Shown: positions 56,248 to 64,000 of the stretch, piece by piece
How the letters are laid out: each line of letters starts with the position of its first letter
Position numbering within the stretch: the stretch's first letter is position 1
Assembly: GCF_002836505.1 (NCBI RefSeq)
Contig: NZ_PJBF01000059.1
Location: 186,001 to 250,000, forward strand
Origin: Psychrobacter sp. Choline-02u-9
GTDB taxonomy: Bacteria; Pseudomonadota; Gammaproteobacteria; Pseudomonadales; Moraxellaceae
Reading direction: 5' to 3'
DNA: 64,000 bases
The notes under the pieces: model-generated
Database searches by the model: none
What the model saw: only the letters and a program-made list of their open reading frames with translations
Told to the model about the DNA's origin: nothing
Position numbers and translations under genes: made by a program

Positions 56248-56355
56248 AAGGTGATGATGACAACGGTATGCCGTATCATGATAGATAAAGCGACGAACGT
56301 TTGATTGCCATACATAATGATAGTCAATGATGATGGGTAAGCTCATATAACAATG

Positions 56356-56718
56356 CTACATTAAATCATAGGTCTTCATTTTTTTGCGCAAAGTGCCTCG
56401 ATTTAGGCCTAATATCTGAGCACATTTGGTTTGGTTGCCTCTTGTTTTTTCTAGGACGACAGATAAGAGAGGCTCTTCGACTTGCTTCAAAATCAGCTCA
56501 TATAAATCAGTGGGCATCTCATCTCCTAACATCGCAAAGTACTGACGTACCACACGCTCTACATGAACTCGTAGAGGTTGCTGCGCACTACTTGTATAGT
56601 GTTGACTAGCAAAATCAAAGCCGTGCGTAGGTGGTTGGTATTCGTCTTTATTATAATCGGCAGGGTGCTCAGAGCTTTTAGCAAAATGATTGGCATTATG
56701 CTGTGCATGAGGTGCCAT
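56356..56718 (-). CDS. fis: Fis-family nucleoid protein
   Basis: 120 residues from ATG 56718, with AAGGA upstream; an upstream in-frame ATG at 56772 has no ribosome site. The C-terminal helix-turn-helix VLEKTRGNQTKCAQILGLNR and GTLRKKMK is nearly the E. coli Fis sequence. The N-terminal ~45 residues are His/Asn/Gln-rich and longer than in E. coli Fis (98 residues). The usual upstream dusB is missing: the preceding gene is a zinc-ribbon protein. purH follows, as in Pseudomonas. Confidence 0.9.
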   Translation of the reverse strand: MAPHAQHNANHFAKSSEHPADYNKDEYQPPTHGFDFASQHYTSSAQQPLRVHVERVVRQYFAMLGDEMPTDLYELILKQVEEPLLSVVLEKTRGNQTKCAQILGLNRGTLRKKMKTYDLM

Positions 56719-56896
56719 AAAATAATATCCTTGAGATGAAGAAAAATTCTGATTGTAAGGGGTCAGAACCATAGTATATCAAATTAATATCGCCTAGCGC
56801 TGATAGATTCATCGTTATCTTAGCTATCACGGTTTAATTGAAAGTGAATTTACAGCGTGTTTTCTACTCAGACTTATTTATATATAACACTCTAAT

Positions 56897-58153
56897 TTAA
56901 TAAAGAGCGGTCATAGTAATGTCGCGAATTTGCGCATTAGCGACAGGGATAGTAAACAATAGCTGTCTATCTGTATTGGCCATTAACTGACTTTGCTTGC
57001 CTAATAAATAATCGTTTGGACCTGCAATAAACTCTCCAATAATCTTATCTTTACCATAAACGCTTATTTTTACATTTGGGTATAGTTGTGATTGCGGGCT
57101 CCCATTACTTAGAGTAGCGCCTATATCGCTAAATGTACCAGCAGTTTTGATCTGACTGCTTCTATGAAAGGTATTGCTGATAGTAAGGGCTGATAAGTCC
57201 GCACTGGGCAAGCTGCAGGCAGCGATAGAGCATATTGATTGGAGACGCTGAGCGTAGGCTGGGTTTTTGACTAAATTTTCTAAGTTAAAAATAACATACT
57301 GAGCCGCGAGTAGCAGTGTTAAGACCAAACAACCTAGTATCCATAATAATGATGCAATTGAACGTGTCGTTTGGGTTGGTGCAAACGGTAGCTGTGTTTT
57401 TCTTAAGCGATCGTCGGCAGCAGGGTCTTCATCTTTAACGGGTACTCCCATATCAGAGAGAAGCTGTGATAAGTCTGTATCATCTGGTGGTGTTTCTTCG
57501 TCTTGATTTTGTTCTTCTAATAGTTTTTGCAGCCATGAATTGTTATCAGTACTCTCAACATTGGCATGAATATCATTGGCCACTGCCGAGCTGAGCATGT
57601 CCTGTGTTGATGTTGATATTGTACTAGTAGATGGTTTCTTTGTTGATGGATTAGGGCTTTTGATAGTTTCTTTAGAAGGAGTCGCTTTTGGTTTTTCTGT
57701 GGTTGCTACGCTAGGACTGGTATTACTGGCTTGAGTTAACCATGCATCCATGCTATCTAATGAGTCATACTCTTGAACGTTCTCTTCTGGATCGTCTATA
57801 TCCATATCATCATAAATTAAGTCGTCATGAATCAAAATATCAGATGATTTTTTCTTACTGATTGAAGGTGTAGGGCGATTTGGCACATTTTGAGGGTTAT
57901 GCTGATTGCTACTAGTAGTCGCTTTTTGCTCGTTTGATATTGGTTGAGTTTGAGCTTTTTGTTGAGCAGGAATGTTTTTTTGTGATGTTGGCTTTTGAAT
58001 GACCTCAGAATTTACCACAAGATGCTTATTGACCAAAAAACTTTGCTGGCACCGATCACAGCTGATGGTAGCATTGACTTGATTCAGTTGAGTTTGTCTA
58101 ACGCTATAGCAAGCTTGGCAATGGGGGCATTGGGTTTTTATTGGTGTGGTCAT
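56897..58153 (-). CDS. Zinc-ribbon, DUF3426-like membrane protein
   Basis: 418 residues. The N-terminal zinc ribbon (CPHCQACYSV...CDRCQQSF) is the MJ0042 type. A ~200-residue acidic, Ser/Thr/Pro-rich linker follows, then one transmembrane helix at about 268-292 (SIASLLWILGCLVLTLLLAA) and a C-terminal domain of DUF3426 type (LSNGSPQSQLYPNVKISVYG). The function is unknown. It lies between prmA and fis, where DUF3426 proteins are found in other gammaproteobacteria. Confidence 0.8.
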   Translation of the reverse strand: MTTPIKTQCPHCQACYSVRQTQLNQVNATISCDRCQQSFLVNKHLVVNSEVIQKPTSQKNIPAQQKAQTQPISNEQKATTSSNQHNPQNVPNRPTPSISKKKSSDILIHDDLIYDDMDIDDPEENVQEYDSLDSMDAWLTQASNTSPSVATTEKPKATPSKETIKSPNPSTKKPSTSTISTSTQDMLSSAVANDIHANVESTDNNSWLQKLLEEQNQDEETPPDDTDLSQLLSDMGVPVKDEDPAADDRLRKTQLPFAPTQTTRSIASLLWILGCLVLTLLLAAQYVIFNLENLVKNPAYAQRLQSICSIAACSLPSADLSALTISNTFHRSSQIKTAGTFSDIGATLSNGSPQSQLYPNVKISVYGKDKIIGEFIAGPNDYLLGKQSQLMANTDRQLLFTIPVANAQIRDITMTALY

Positions 58154-58324
58154 AGAGGCGAATCCAAAAAAGTATGGTTATCAATACCGCTTAGCCACTC
58201 ACCAATAGCTGCCCACAATACTCATTTTACTTATTTAATTTCGATGATTATGGGCAAAGACAGAGTGGCGTCAAATACATAACATTTGACTGCCCTCTAT
58301 CGTAACAGATGTAATTAAATGTTG

Positions 58325-59251
58325 CTAGCTGGTAAATGTACCTGATAAACGCTGCCAATGTTGGTCTTCTTGCGCAGTAAAAGCATGCTTAGGATCCAGT
58401 GCAAAATATGCTTGATAAGCTTCAGTGACTTGCTCGGTTTGCGACTCAATTAAACCTGCCAAAACGATACGGCCCTTTGGCGCAATCAGTGTTGCAAAGT
58501 AAGGTGCTAAACCAATAAGCGGCTTTGCTAAAATATTGGCAACAATCACTTCTACAGGCAAAACGTCATGTTGCGAGCAATACTCTGTAAATTCTTCTGG
58601 CAAAAATGCCTGTAAACGATCGCCTACATTGTTGCGTACCGCATTCTGATTGGTAGCAAGTACCGCCTGCGGGTCGATGTCGACTGCATATACCTGACGT
58701 GCACCCAATAGCAAAGCAGCAATCCCTAGAATACCTGAGCCACAACCATAATCGATAACCACTTTATCTGTTAGGTCTTGCTCTGTTAGCCAGTCTAGGC
58801 ATAGGCGAGTCGTAGCATGATAGCCAGTACCGAATGCTAAACCTGGGTCCATAATGATATTGGTGGCTTCAGGGTTAGGCGGCGTTAGCCAGTCAGGCAC
58901 AATCCATAAGTCATTAGCACATTCAATAGGATGATAGTTGCTCATCCACTCGCGCTCCCAGTCTTTATCATCAACAGCCGTTAGCCAAATACGAGTAGCC
59001 TGCACTTGTGCAGCAATTTCATGACTTAATTGCTCAACCGCTTGACGACTGCCAGCATCAGTAGTCGCATCAAATAGTCCTGTTAGTATCACCTCATCCC
59101 AAAGCGGTGATTCACCTGGAAGTGGCTCAAACAAAGGTTGATCGCCAGCATCGTCTAAAGCTATTGATAATGCGCCTGCTTCTAACAAAAGCGCTTCAGC
59201 TAAGTCGACGTTTGATTTTTCGCATTGTAAATGCAGTTGTTGCCATGCCAT
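58325..59251 (-). CDS. prmA: Ribosomal protein L11 methyltransferase
   Basis: 308 residues. It trimethylates L11 using S-adenosylmethionine. The N-terminal L11-recognition domain (about 1-65, MAWQQLHLQC) precedes the methyltransferase, with motif I VIDYGCGSGILGIAAL, PGLAFGTGYHATTRLCL and VEVIVANILAKPL. ATG 59251 follows TTAAGGTTATCTTT. It is followed 171 bases later by the DUF3426-like gene. Confidence 0.96.
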   Translation of the reverse strand: MAWQQLHLQCEKSNVDLAEALLLEAGALSIALDDAGDQPLFEPLPGESPLWDEVILTGLFDATTDAGSRQAVEQLSHEIAAQVQATRIWLTAVDDKDWEREWMSNYHPIECANDLWIVPDWLTPPNPEATNIIMDPGLAFGTGYHATTRLCLDWLTEQDLTDKVVIDYGCGSGILGIAALLLGARQVYAVDIDPQAVLATNQNAVRNNVGDRLQAFLPEEFTEYCSQHDVLPVEVIVANILAKPLIGLAPYFATLIAPKGRIVLAGLIESQTEQVTEAYQAYFALDPKHAFTAQEDQHWQRLSGTFTS

Positions 59252-59384
59252 AAAGATAACCTTAAGCGGAAATAAAAATAAGTGTAGGTGTTAGGGGTTG
59301 CCCTAGATAAATCTACATACAATGAAATTCATAATGTATATAGATGTTTCAACTAATGAATCTAAAATGTGCAAATATCAGTTA

Positions 59385-60197
59385 TTAGCGCAATGCTTTT
59401 TTTGCTTCATTGACCACGCGTGAGTTACCCTGAGCTTGTCCTGATTGAAATATAACTTGCCATAGTGCTCGTCTACGATTGCTATCTTGAGAGACGCTAA
59501 GACCACGACGTGCCATCGCTTCTGCCTTACGAGGCTGGTTCTTTTTTAATGCTACTTGTGCCAAATAAAAATATACCGCTGATGACTTGGGCGCTAGACG
59601 CTGTGCACGGGTAAAGCTGCTCTCTGCATTGGTTAGATTACCTGCTTTCAACTGACTGATACCTACTTGCATCAAATTGCGAAATGCCGGCAGATTGCTA
59701 TTGTTGCTGGCAGATTGTTGAGTACGTTGCTGCGAGTTTCTTCTAGCGCGCTCCAGTAGCTCATTATGTGACGGTACTGATGGTTCAGAGATTATATAGT
59801 CGTTACGAGAAGGCGCAATGATAACAGGTTCAGGCTGTGTTACTTCTGGAGCAGGAGGCGTAAATACAGGTGTCTCTTGCGTTAACGGATTTGGTGTTTC
59901 GGACTGTTCAACCGCATCGTAAGGCTCGGTTGGATAGTTGCTTTGATCATTTGCTTCCGTGATAGGCGCCCGAGCAGTTGTCGTTGATGGCACGGTCGGT
60001 TGTGACGTTGGTAATGTTTGAACAGGCGTGGTTTGCACTGTAGTCGACGTGCTAGGTGCTGTTTGACAGGCACTTAGGCTTAGCATGCCAACGATCGCGC
60101 TGCCTGCAAGTAATGTATTGTTTGACGTGATTTTATTGCGCCATAGCACTATGGTTTGTTTTACTGAAGTAGTTGTCCGTAAAGATGACACCATCAT
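59385..60197 (-). CDS. TPR-containing lipoprotein
   Basis: 270 residues. A lipobox LSLSAC is at about 39-44, after a long n-region, so it is probably a lipoprotein. Pro/Thr/Gln-rich low-complexity sequence follows (about 45-160). Two to three tetratricopeptide-like helices lie at 170-265 (AGNLTNAESSFTRAQRLAPK, AVYFYLAQVALKKNQPRKAE). ATG 60197 follows AAAAGGTTTTAAC. It lies 63 bases downstream of mrcB on the same strand and may be a periplasmic partner of PBP1B, comparable in position and form to CpoB/LpoB-type helpers. That link is inference. Confidence 0.75.
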   Translation of the reverse strand: MMVSSLRTTTSVKQTIVLWRNKITSNNTLLAGSAIVGMLSLSACQTAPSTSTTVQTTPVQTLPTSQPTVPSTTTARAPITEANDQSNYPTEPYDAVEQSETPNPLTQETPVFTPPAPEVTQPEPVIIAPSRNDYIISEPSVPSHNELLERARRNSQQRTQQSASNNSNLPAFRNLMQVGISQLKAGNLTNAESSFTRAQRLAPKSSAVYFYLAQVALKKNQPRKAEAMARRGLSVSQDSNRRRALWQVIFQSGQAQGNSRVVNEAKKALR

Positions 60198-60260
60198 GTT
60201 AAAACCTTTTTTAAATATTAAAAGCTAAATATCAAAAACAGTATTAGAGCCATTCAACAG

Positions 60261-62765
60261 CTAGAACCATTCAACAGCACGGTCATACCAAGTATCAGCA
60301 CGGTCTTCATCACCTTCACTTTGCTCGCTGCTACCTGCTGCATCATCAGATTCAACAGCTTCACCATTTGGAATCTCTAAACCTTCGCGGCGACGTTGTT
60401 GATTGATATCACCTTGCTGGTTCTGAAACTGTGTCTGTTCACGAGCACGATCTTGCTGATACAGGCTCAGCGCACAACTACTGGCTTCTTCTGGTAGATG
60501 AGCTGACATTACTGGTAAGTAGCGAGCGTTAGCGCAGCGTTCATTAGACAGTTTGCCTGAGTTATTCTCTAACCATAACCACTCGATACCTTCTGGCTCT
60601 GGTAGGGCAACTGGAGTCAGTTTTAGGCGTTTCATATAATCTACCCAAACTGGTAAGGCGCCAGTACCACCACTCAAACCAATCGGTTTATTATCATCAC
60701 GACCAACCCAAACGACACTCACATAGTTGCCACTATAGCCTGCAAACCAAGCATCACGGTAGTCATTTGTCGTACCCGTTTTTCCGGCTAGGTTTAAATT
60801 ACTGCCGAGTGATTGGGCGCGTCTGGCTGTACCATTTGAGACGACTTGCTGTAATGCATAGTTGGTCAAAAAGTTGGTTTCAGGTGGAATACTGCGCTGA
60901 GTGTTAAGCCCAGTACGCTGTAAAATACGGCCACGATCATCAATGACCGTACGGATACTGTGAATAGGAGTGCGGAAACCACCAGTGGCAAAGACTTGGT
61001 AAATACCAAGCATGTCCATCGGACTCAAATTAACTGAGCCTAATAATGCTGATGGGTAAGGTGGGATTTTTTCTTTGATACCCATGCGCTGTAATTGCTT
61101 AGCAAAGGTATTAACGCCGAACTCCATACCTAAGCGTACTGCCGCTTGGTTATATGATTGAGACAGTGCCGTGGTAAATGGTACATAGCCATGATCACGG
61201 TTGTCGTAGTTTTTAGGGTTCCAATCAGTACCGTCGTTTAGATTGACCGTAATAGGGGAGTCATCTACTGAACTGGCCAAATTGTAACGACCGCTCTCAA
61301 GCGCAGTCATATAAATGATAGGCTTCAGCAACGAGCCGACTTGGCGTTTGGCATCTACCGCGCGGTTAAACCCTGTAAATTCACTACCACTACCTACGAC
61401 AGATACTAGCTCGCCAGTCTCAGGATTGGCACTCACTAACGCGCCTTGTAAATCCTTAGTTTTGCTACTATTACGGCGCAGTTCACCAAGTTTTCTATCA
61501 ACGGCTTTATCTGCGGCCAATTGAGCGATAGGGTCTAGAGTACTGATAATAATCAGACCTTCGTTTTTGAGGTCGTCAGAATAGTAAACGGTATTTAGTT
61601 CACGTTTGACAATATCTAAGAAATCAGGGAACTGGCTTTTGCCTTCAGCAGGCTTATCCACGATGCCAAGCGGTTGCTTTAAAGCTTTGTCGTAGTCTTC
61701 TTGGCTCAATGTGCCCATGGTCAGCATGTTGTTAAGCACCACATCACGGCGTGCTTTTGAGTCGTTTGGGTTACGACGTGGGTTATAGATACTTGGGCCT
61801 TTTGCCATACCAACCAGCATCGCTTGCTGATCTAAGCGCAGCTCATTAAGTGGTTTGTCAAAATAAAACTGTGATGCCAAACCAAAACCATTAATAGAGC
61901 GATTGCCATTTTGACCTAAATAAATCTCGTTCAAATAGGTCTGTAAAATTTCATCTTTGCTGTAATGCAGCTCAAGTAGCACGGCCATCAATGCTTCATT
62001 GGCTTTGCGTTTGATGGTACGATCTGAATTGAGGTAAAAGTTTTTAATCAGCTGCTGGGTAATGGTCGAGCCACCTTGTCTGGCCCCACCAGTAAAGTTA
62101 TTAATTACGGCACGGGCGATACCACGTACCGATACCCCTTTGTGCTCATAAAACGCGCGATCTTCGGTAGCGATTAGGGCATCAATTAACGGCTGAGGCA
62201 CTTCGTCCAAAGACACAACCATCCGATCTTCATTGCTGTCGGGATAGATACCACCGATATTGACAGGCTCTAGACGAATGATACCGCTTTTGGCAGGTAG
62301 GGTACTTTGAATAGACTCTACTTTATTGCCAGAAATCGTCATTTTGATGACTTGCTCGGCATCTTTATCATTAGCACTATACGTAAAGCCGCGAGTGTGA
62401 ATAAAGTAAGTATTGCCAGTCCGATGATAAGTACCTGTGCGGTCATAAGCCTTGTTGCTTTGATAATTAAGCAACTCTAGCCATGTCTTCATTGTATCTC
62501 TATCGACATTGGCGCCTTGATACAGCTCAAGCGGCTGCGAATACACTTTGGCTGGAATGTCCCAGCGCTTGCCCTCAAACTTATGAGTAATGGTGCGATC
62601 AAGTTTGATCAAATATAGCGCCAACAGCACCATGCCTGCGATGATGGTAATTAATAGCAGACTACTAAAGACCAAGCCGCGCTGCTGCGAGGGTAGCGTG
62701 TGCATAGCAGACTTAGATGACGCTGATAACTTGGTATTTGGTAACTTGTAATTAGGTTTTTGCAC
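60261..62765 (-). CDS. mrcB: Penicillin-binding protein 1B, bifunctional
   Basis: 834 residues from GTG 62765; an internal ATG at 62705 is possible and neither has a strong SD. It polymerises and crosslinks peptidoglycan. One transmembrane helix lies at about 30-50. A UB2H-like domain (about 65-165) identifies the 1B class. The glycosyltransferase motifs are ATEDRAFYEHKGV and GGSTITQQLIKNF. The transpeptidase has SLLK (about residue 480), SYN and KTG (LAGKTGTTND). A polar C-terminal tail follows (QRRREGLEIPNGE). Confidence 0.93.
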   Translation of the reverse strand: MQKPNYKLPNTKLSASSKSAMHTLPSQQRGLVFSSLLLITIIAGMVLLALYLIKLDRTITHKFEGKRWDIPAKVYSQPLELYQGANVDRDTMKTWLELLNYQSNKAYDRTGTYHRTGNTYFIHTRGFTYSANDKDAEQVIKMTISGNKVESIQSTLPAKSGIIRLEPVNIGGIYPDSNEDRMVVSLDEVPQPLIDALIATEDRAFYEHKGVSVRGIARAVINNFTGGARQGGSTITQQLIKNFYLNSDRTIKRKANEALMAVLLELHYSKDEILQTYLNEIYLGQNGNRSINGFGLASQFYFDKPLNELRLDQQAMLVGMAKGPSIYNPRRNPNDSKARRDVVLNNMLTMGTLSQEDYDKALKQPLGIVDKPAEGKSQFPDFLDIVKRELNTVYYSDDLKNEGLIIISTLDPIAQLAADKAVDRKLGELRRNSSKTKDLQGALVSANPETGELVSVVGSGSEFTGFNRAVDAKRQVGSLLKPIIYMTALESGRYNLASSVDDSPITVNLNDGTDWNPKNYDNRDHGYVPFTTALSQSYNQAAVRLGMEFGVNTFAKQLQRMGIKEKIPPYPSALLGSVNLSPMDMLGIYQVFATGGFRTPIHSIRTVIDDRGRILQRTGLNTQRSIPPETNFLTNYALQQVVSNGTARRAQSLGSNLNLAGKTGTTNDYRDAWFAGYSGNYVSVVWVGRDDNKPIGLSGGTGALPVWVDYMKRLKLTPVALPEPEGIEWLWLENNSGKLSNERCANARYLPVMSAHLPEEASSCALSLYQQDRAREQTQFQNQQGDINQQRRREGLEIPNGEAVESDDAAGSSEQSEGDEDRADTWYDRAVEWF

Positions 62766-63202
62766 GGATGTCGCACCATTTTTGGATAAAAAACTGCCTC
62801 ATAATGACGCAAATTGACAAATTTTTCAATCTATCATCGTCAACGCGGGCATTTATTGGTCGTAGGCCATGAGCGATGGTACTGCTCATAGCAATGGCTT
62901 ATAGTATAATCCCTATTAAAATACCGATACTTGTAAGAAAGCGTCAGTCACTTTCAATCTGGTAGATAAACGCCATATAAGATAACAATTTACGATTGCC
63001 CTCACGATGTATTTTGTATGAATTCGCTGTTGCTAATTGTTTGCTATTAGCCGTTTGTTATGAATACTATGCTACTAACAGTAGTAATATTCATGTGATT
63101 AAAAACGGCTCTATTGCATGACGTACAGTACAGTCAATACGAGCAAGTTTGCTTTAAATGAATGCATTTTAAGCAAGCCTGTCAAAGGAAGTAAGCGCGA
63201 CT
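62766..63202. other. Divergent intergenic region between mrcB and the ccoI-like gene
   Basis: 437 bases without a gene. GCCATGAGC (62867-62875) pairs with GCTCAT (62884-62889) plus ATGGC (62894-62898) in an interrupted hairpin. It is followed by TATAAT (62904-62909), a possible -10 for the rightward gene with a leader of about 290 bases. No FNR-type TTGAT-N4-ATCAA site was found. Confidence 0.4.
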
Positions 63203-64000
63203 ATGTCTAGTATCCCATCATCAGTATCATCTGCTACCAATCACTCTTATGAAGACACTTCTATCATCGAAGGCTTAGTGCTTCCGCTGGCTGACCACTG
63301 CTTTCACTGCGGCGATCCCGTACCTCAGCCTCCGTTTTATGCTGAGATATTAGGTCAGTCACGAGAGATGTGTTGTATGGGCTGTCAGTTAGCTGCCCAA
63401 AGCATAGTAGAGGCTGGTCTTGAGCAGTATTATCTTGACCGATCGGAAATTAATCGTACGGCAAGTTTGCCAACTCAGCTGACGCGTCTTGAGGTCTACG
63501 ATCATGACGAGATAAAATCACAGTTCGTTTACGCGCAAGATGGCATGTCAGTAGCAGAGCTGTCGGTTAATAACTTACGCTGTGCTGCCTGTACTTGGCT
63601 GATTGAGTCGCGTCTCGATGAGCTAGAGGGTATTGGTAAATGTCAGGTAAATCTGACCAACCAACGTATGCGGGTCATTTGGGATGAAAACAAATTACCC
63701 ATCAGTCGCATTTTAGCGGTCATCAACGAAATCGGCTACGAAGCCAAGCCTTATCGCCAAGATACACACGAAGCCATGCTGGCACGTCATAACAATCAAA
63801 TGCTATTGCGTCTCGGCATCGCTGCACTAGGTTCGATGCAAGCGATGATGTATGCCGTTGCGCTTTATTTTGGTGAGTATAGCGACATGTTGATATTCCA
63901 ACGTGACTTTTTGCGTTGGGTATCTTTGTTTGTGAGTACGCCTGTATTTTTCTATGCTGGCATTCCTTTCTTTACCTCCGCATGGTCAGCGATTCGTGCC
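63203..64000 (+). CDS. ccoI: Copper-type P1B ATPase, CcoI/FixI-like (cut by the right edge)
   Basis: 266 codons are present without a stop. The N-terminal motif CFHCGDPVP and the following MCCMGCQLAA form the extra cysteine-rich domain typical of CcoI/FixI pumps. A heavy-metal-associated domain with CAACTWLIE comes next, then the first membrane helices (LGIAALGSMQAMMYAVALYF). CcoI supplies copper for cbb3 cytochrome oxidase assembly. AAGGA lies about 12 bases before ATG 63203. The catalytic DKTG part lies beyond the window. cbb3 oxidase and ccoS genes may follow. Confidence 0.85.
   Translation, partial: MSSIPSSVSSATNHSYEDTSIIEGLVLPLADHCFHCGDPVPQPPFYAEILGQSREMCCMGCQLAAQSIVEAGLEQYYLDRSEINRTASLPTQLTRLEVYDHDEIKSQFVYAQDGMSVAELSVNNLRCAACTWLIESRLDELEGIGKCQVNLTNQRMRVIWDENKLPISRILAVINEIGYEAKPYRQDTHEAMLARHNNQMLLRLGIAALGSMQAMMYAVALYFGEYSDMLIFQRDFLRWVSLFVSTPVFFYAGIPFFTSAWSAIRA

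Noticed and set aside
56285-56305. PurR-operator-like CGAACGTTTGAT upstream of purH
   Set aside because: It matches only the central AACGTTTG of the enterobacterial PurR site, the outer positions do not fit, and no PurR gene is seen.
62800-62840. FNR/ANR site upstream of the CcoI-like gene
   Set aside because: TTGACAAATTTTTCAA has the wrong spacing and half-sites for TTGAT-N4-ATCAA.

Overview
The window reads as a chromosomal segment of a gammaproteobacterium of the family Moraxellaceae, most probably a Psychrobacter. This is inferred from AT-rich intergenic DNA, from acidic, Asn/Asp/Ser-rich protein extensions, and from a gene set and order resembling Acinetobacter and Psychrobacter; no 16S gene is present to confirm it. 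Almost all of the window is core housekeeping DNA. There is no prophage, CRISPR array, defence island, rRNA or tRNA that I can see. The only mobile-looking piece is a 0.3-kb transposase-less element at about 36958-37257.

Layout. Positions 1-2749 (minus strand) hold the start of a secreted protein, coq7 (ubiquinone hydroxylation) and an LplT-like MFS transporter. Positions 3233-11857 hold tamA-tamB (outer-membrane assembly and lipid transport), followed by a convergent, Fur-box-preceded hemP. Positions 12466-17053 hold a Nudix/ThiE-like fusion, a lipocalin with an unusual N-terminal extension and a long GAPDH. Positions 17344-26940 hold obgE, proB, hemE, argC, a coiled-coil membrane protein, clpS and clpA. 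Positions 27121-33292 hold ung, tadA, cmk, rpsA, ihfB, lapA and pyrF. Positions 33502-35307 hold a metallophosphoesterase and a histidine phosphatase, convergent with rpsT. Then come an SDR-like protein, the small repeat element, rraA, mfd, a HIT protein and a membrane class III cyclase.

Positions 44267-50381 (minus strand) carry the complete ISC iron-sulfur operon iscR-iscS-iscU-iscA-hscB-hscA-fdx, with a recognisable promoter and IscR box. Next come a tail-anchored SCP2-like protein, hupB (HU) and ppiD. Positions 54626-62765 (minus strand) hold mrcB, a TPR lipoprotein, prmA, a zinc-ribbon/DUF3426-like protein, fis and purH. The right edge cuts a CcoI-type copper P-type ATPase gene.

The genes fall into a few working groups. 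Envelope biogenesis is represented by TamAB, LapA, PpiD, PBP1B and Blc-like lipocalin. Translation and ribosome functions include S1, S20, ObgE, PrmA and TadA. Nucleoid proteins are IHF-beta, HU and Fis. DNA repair is covered by Ung, Mfd and the Nudix protein, and iron and redox functions by Isc, HemE, HemP, Coq7 and CcoI.

I did not find a clearly new multi-gene system. The most unusual signals are non-coding. They are the structured miniature element, a hairpin at the rraA 3' end that is mutually exclusive with its terminator, terminator-like hairpins in the leaders of purH and hemE, and one inside the isc operon. Several proteins (TamA, ClpA, the lipocalin) also carry long low-complexity acidic or polar segments. 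Start codons were moved from the longest reading frame wherever a Shine-Dalgarno (SD) sequence or family length supported it.
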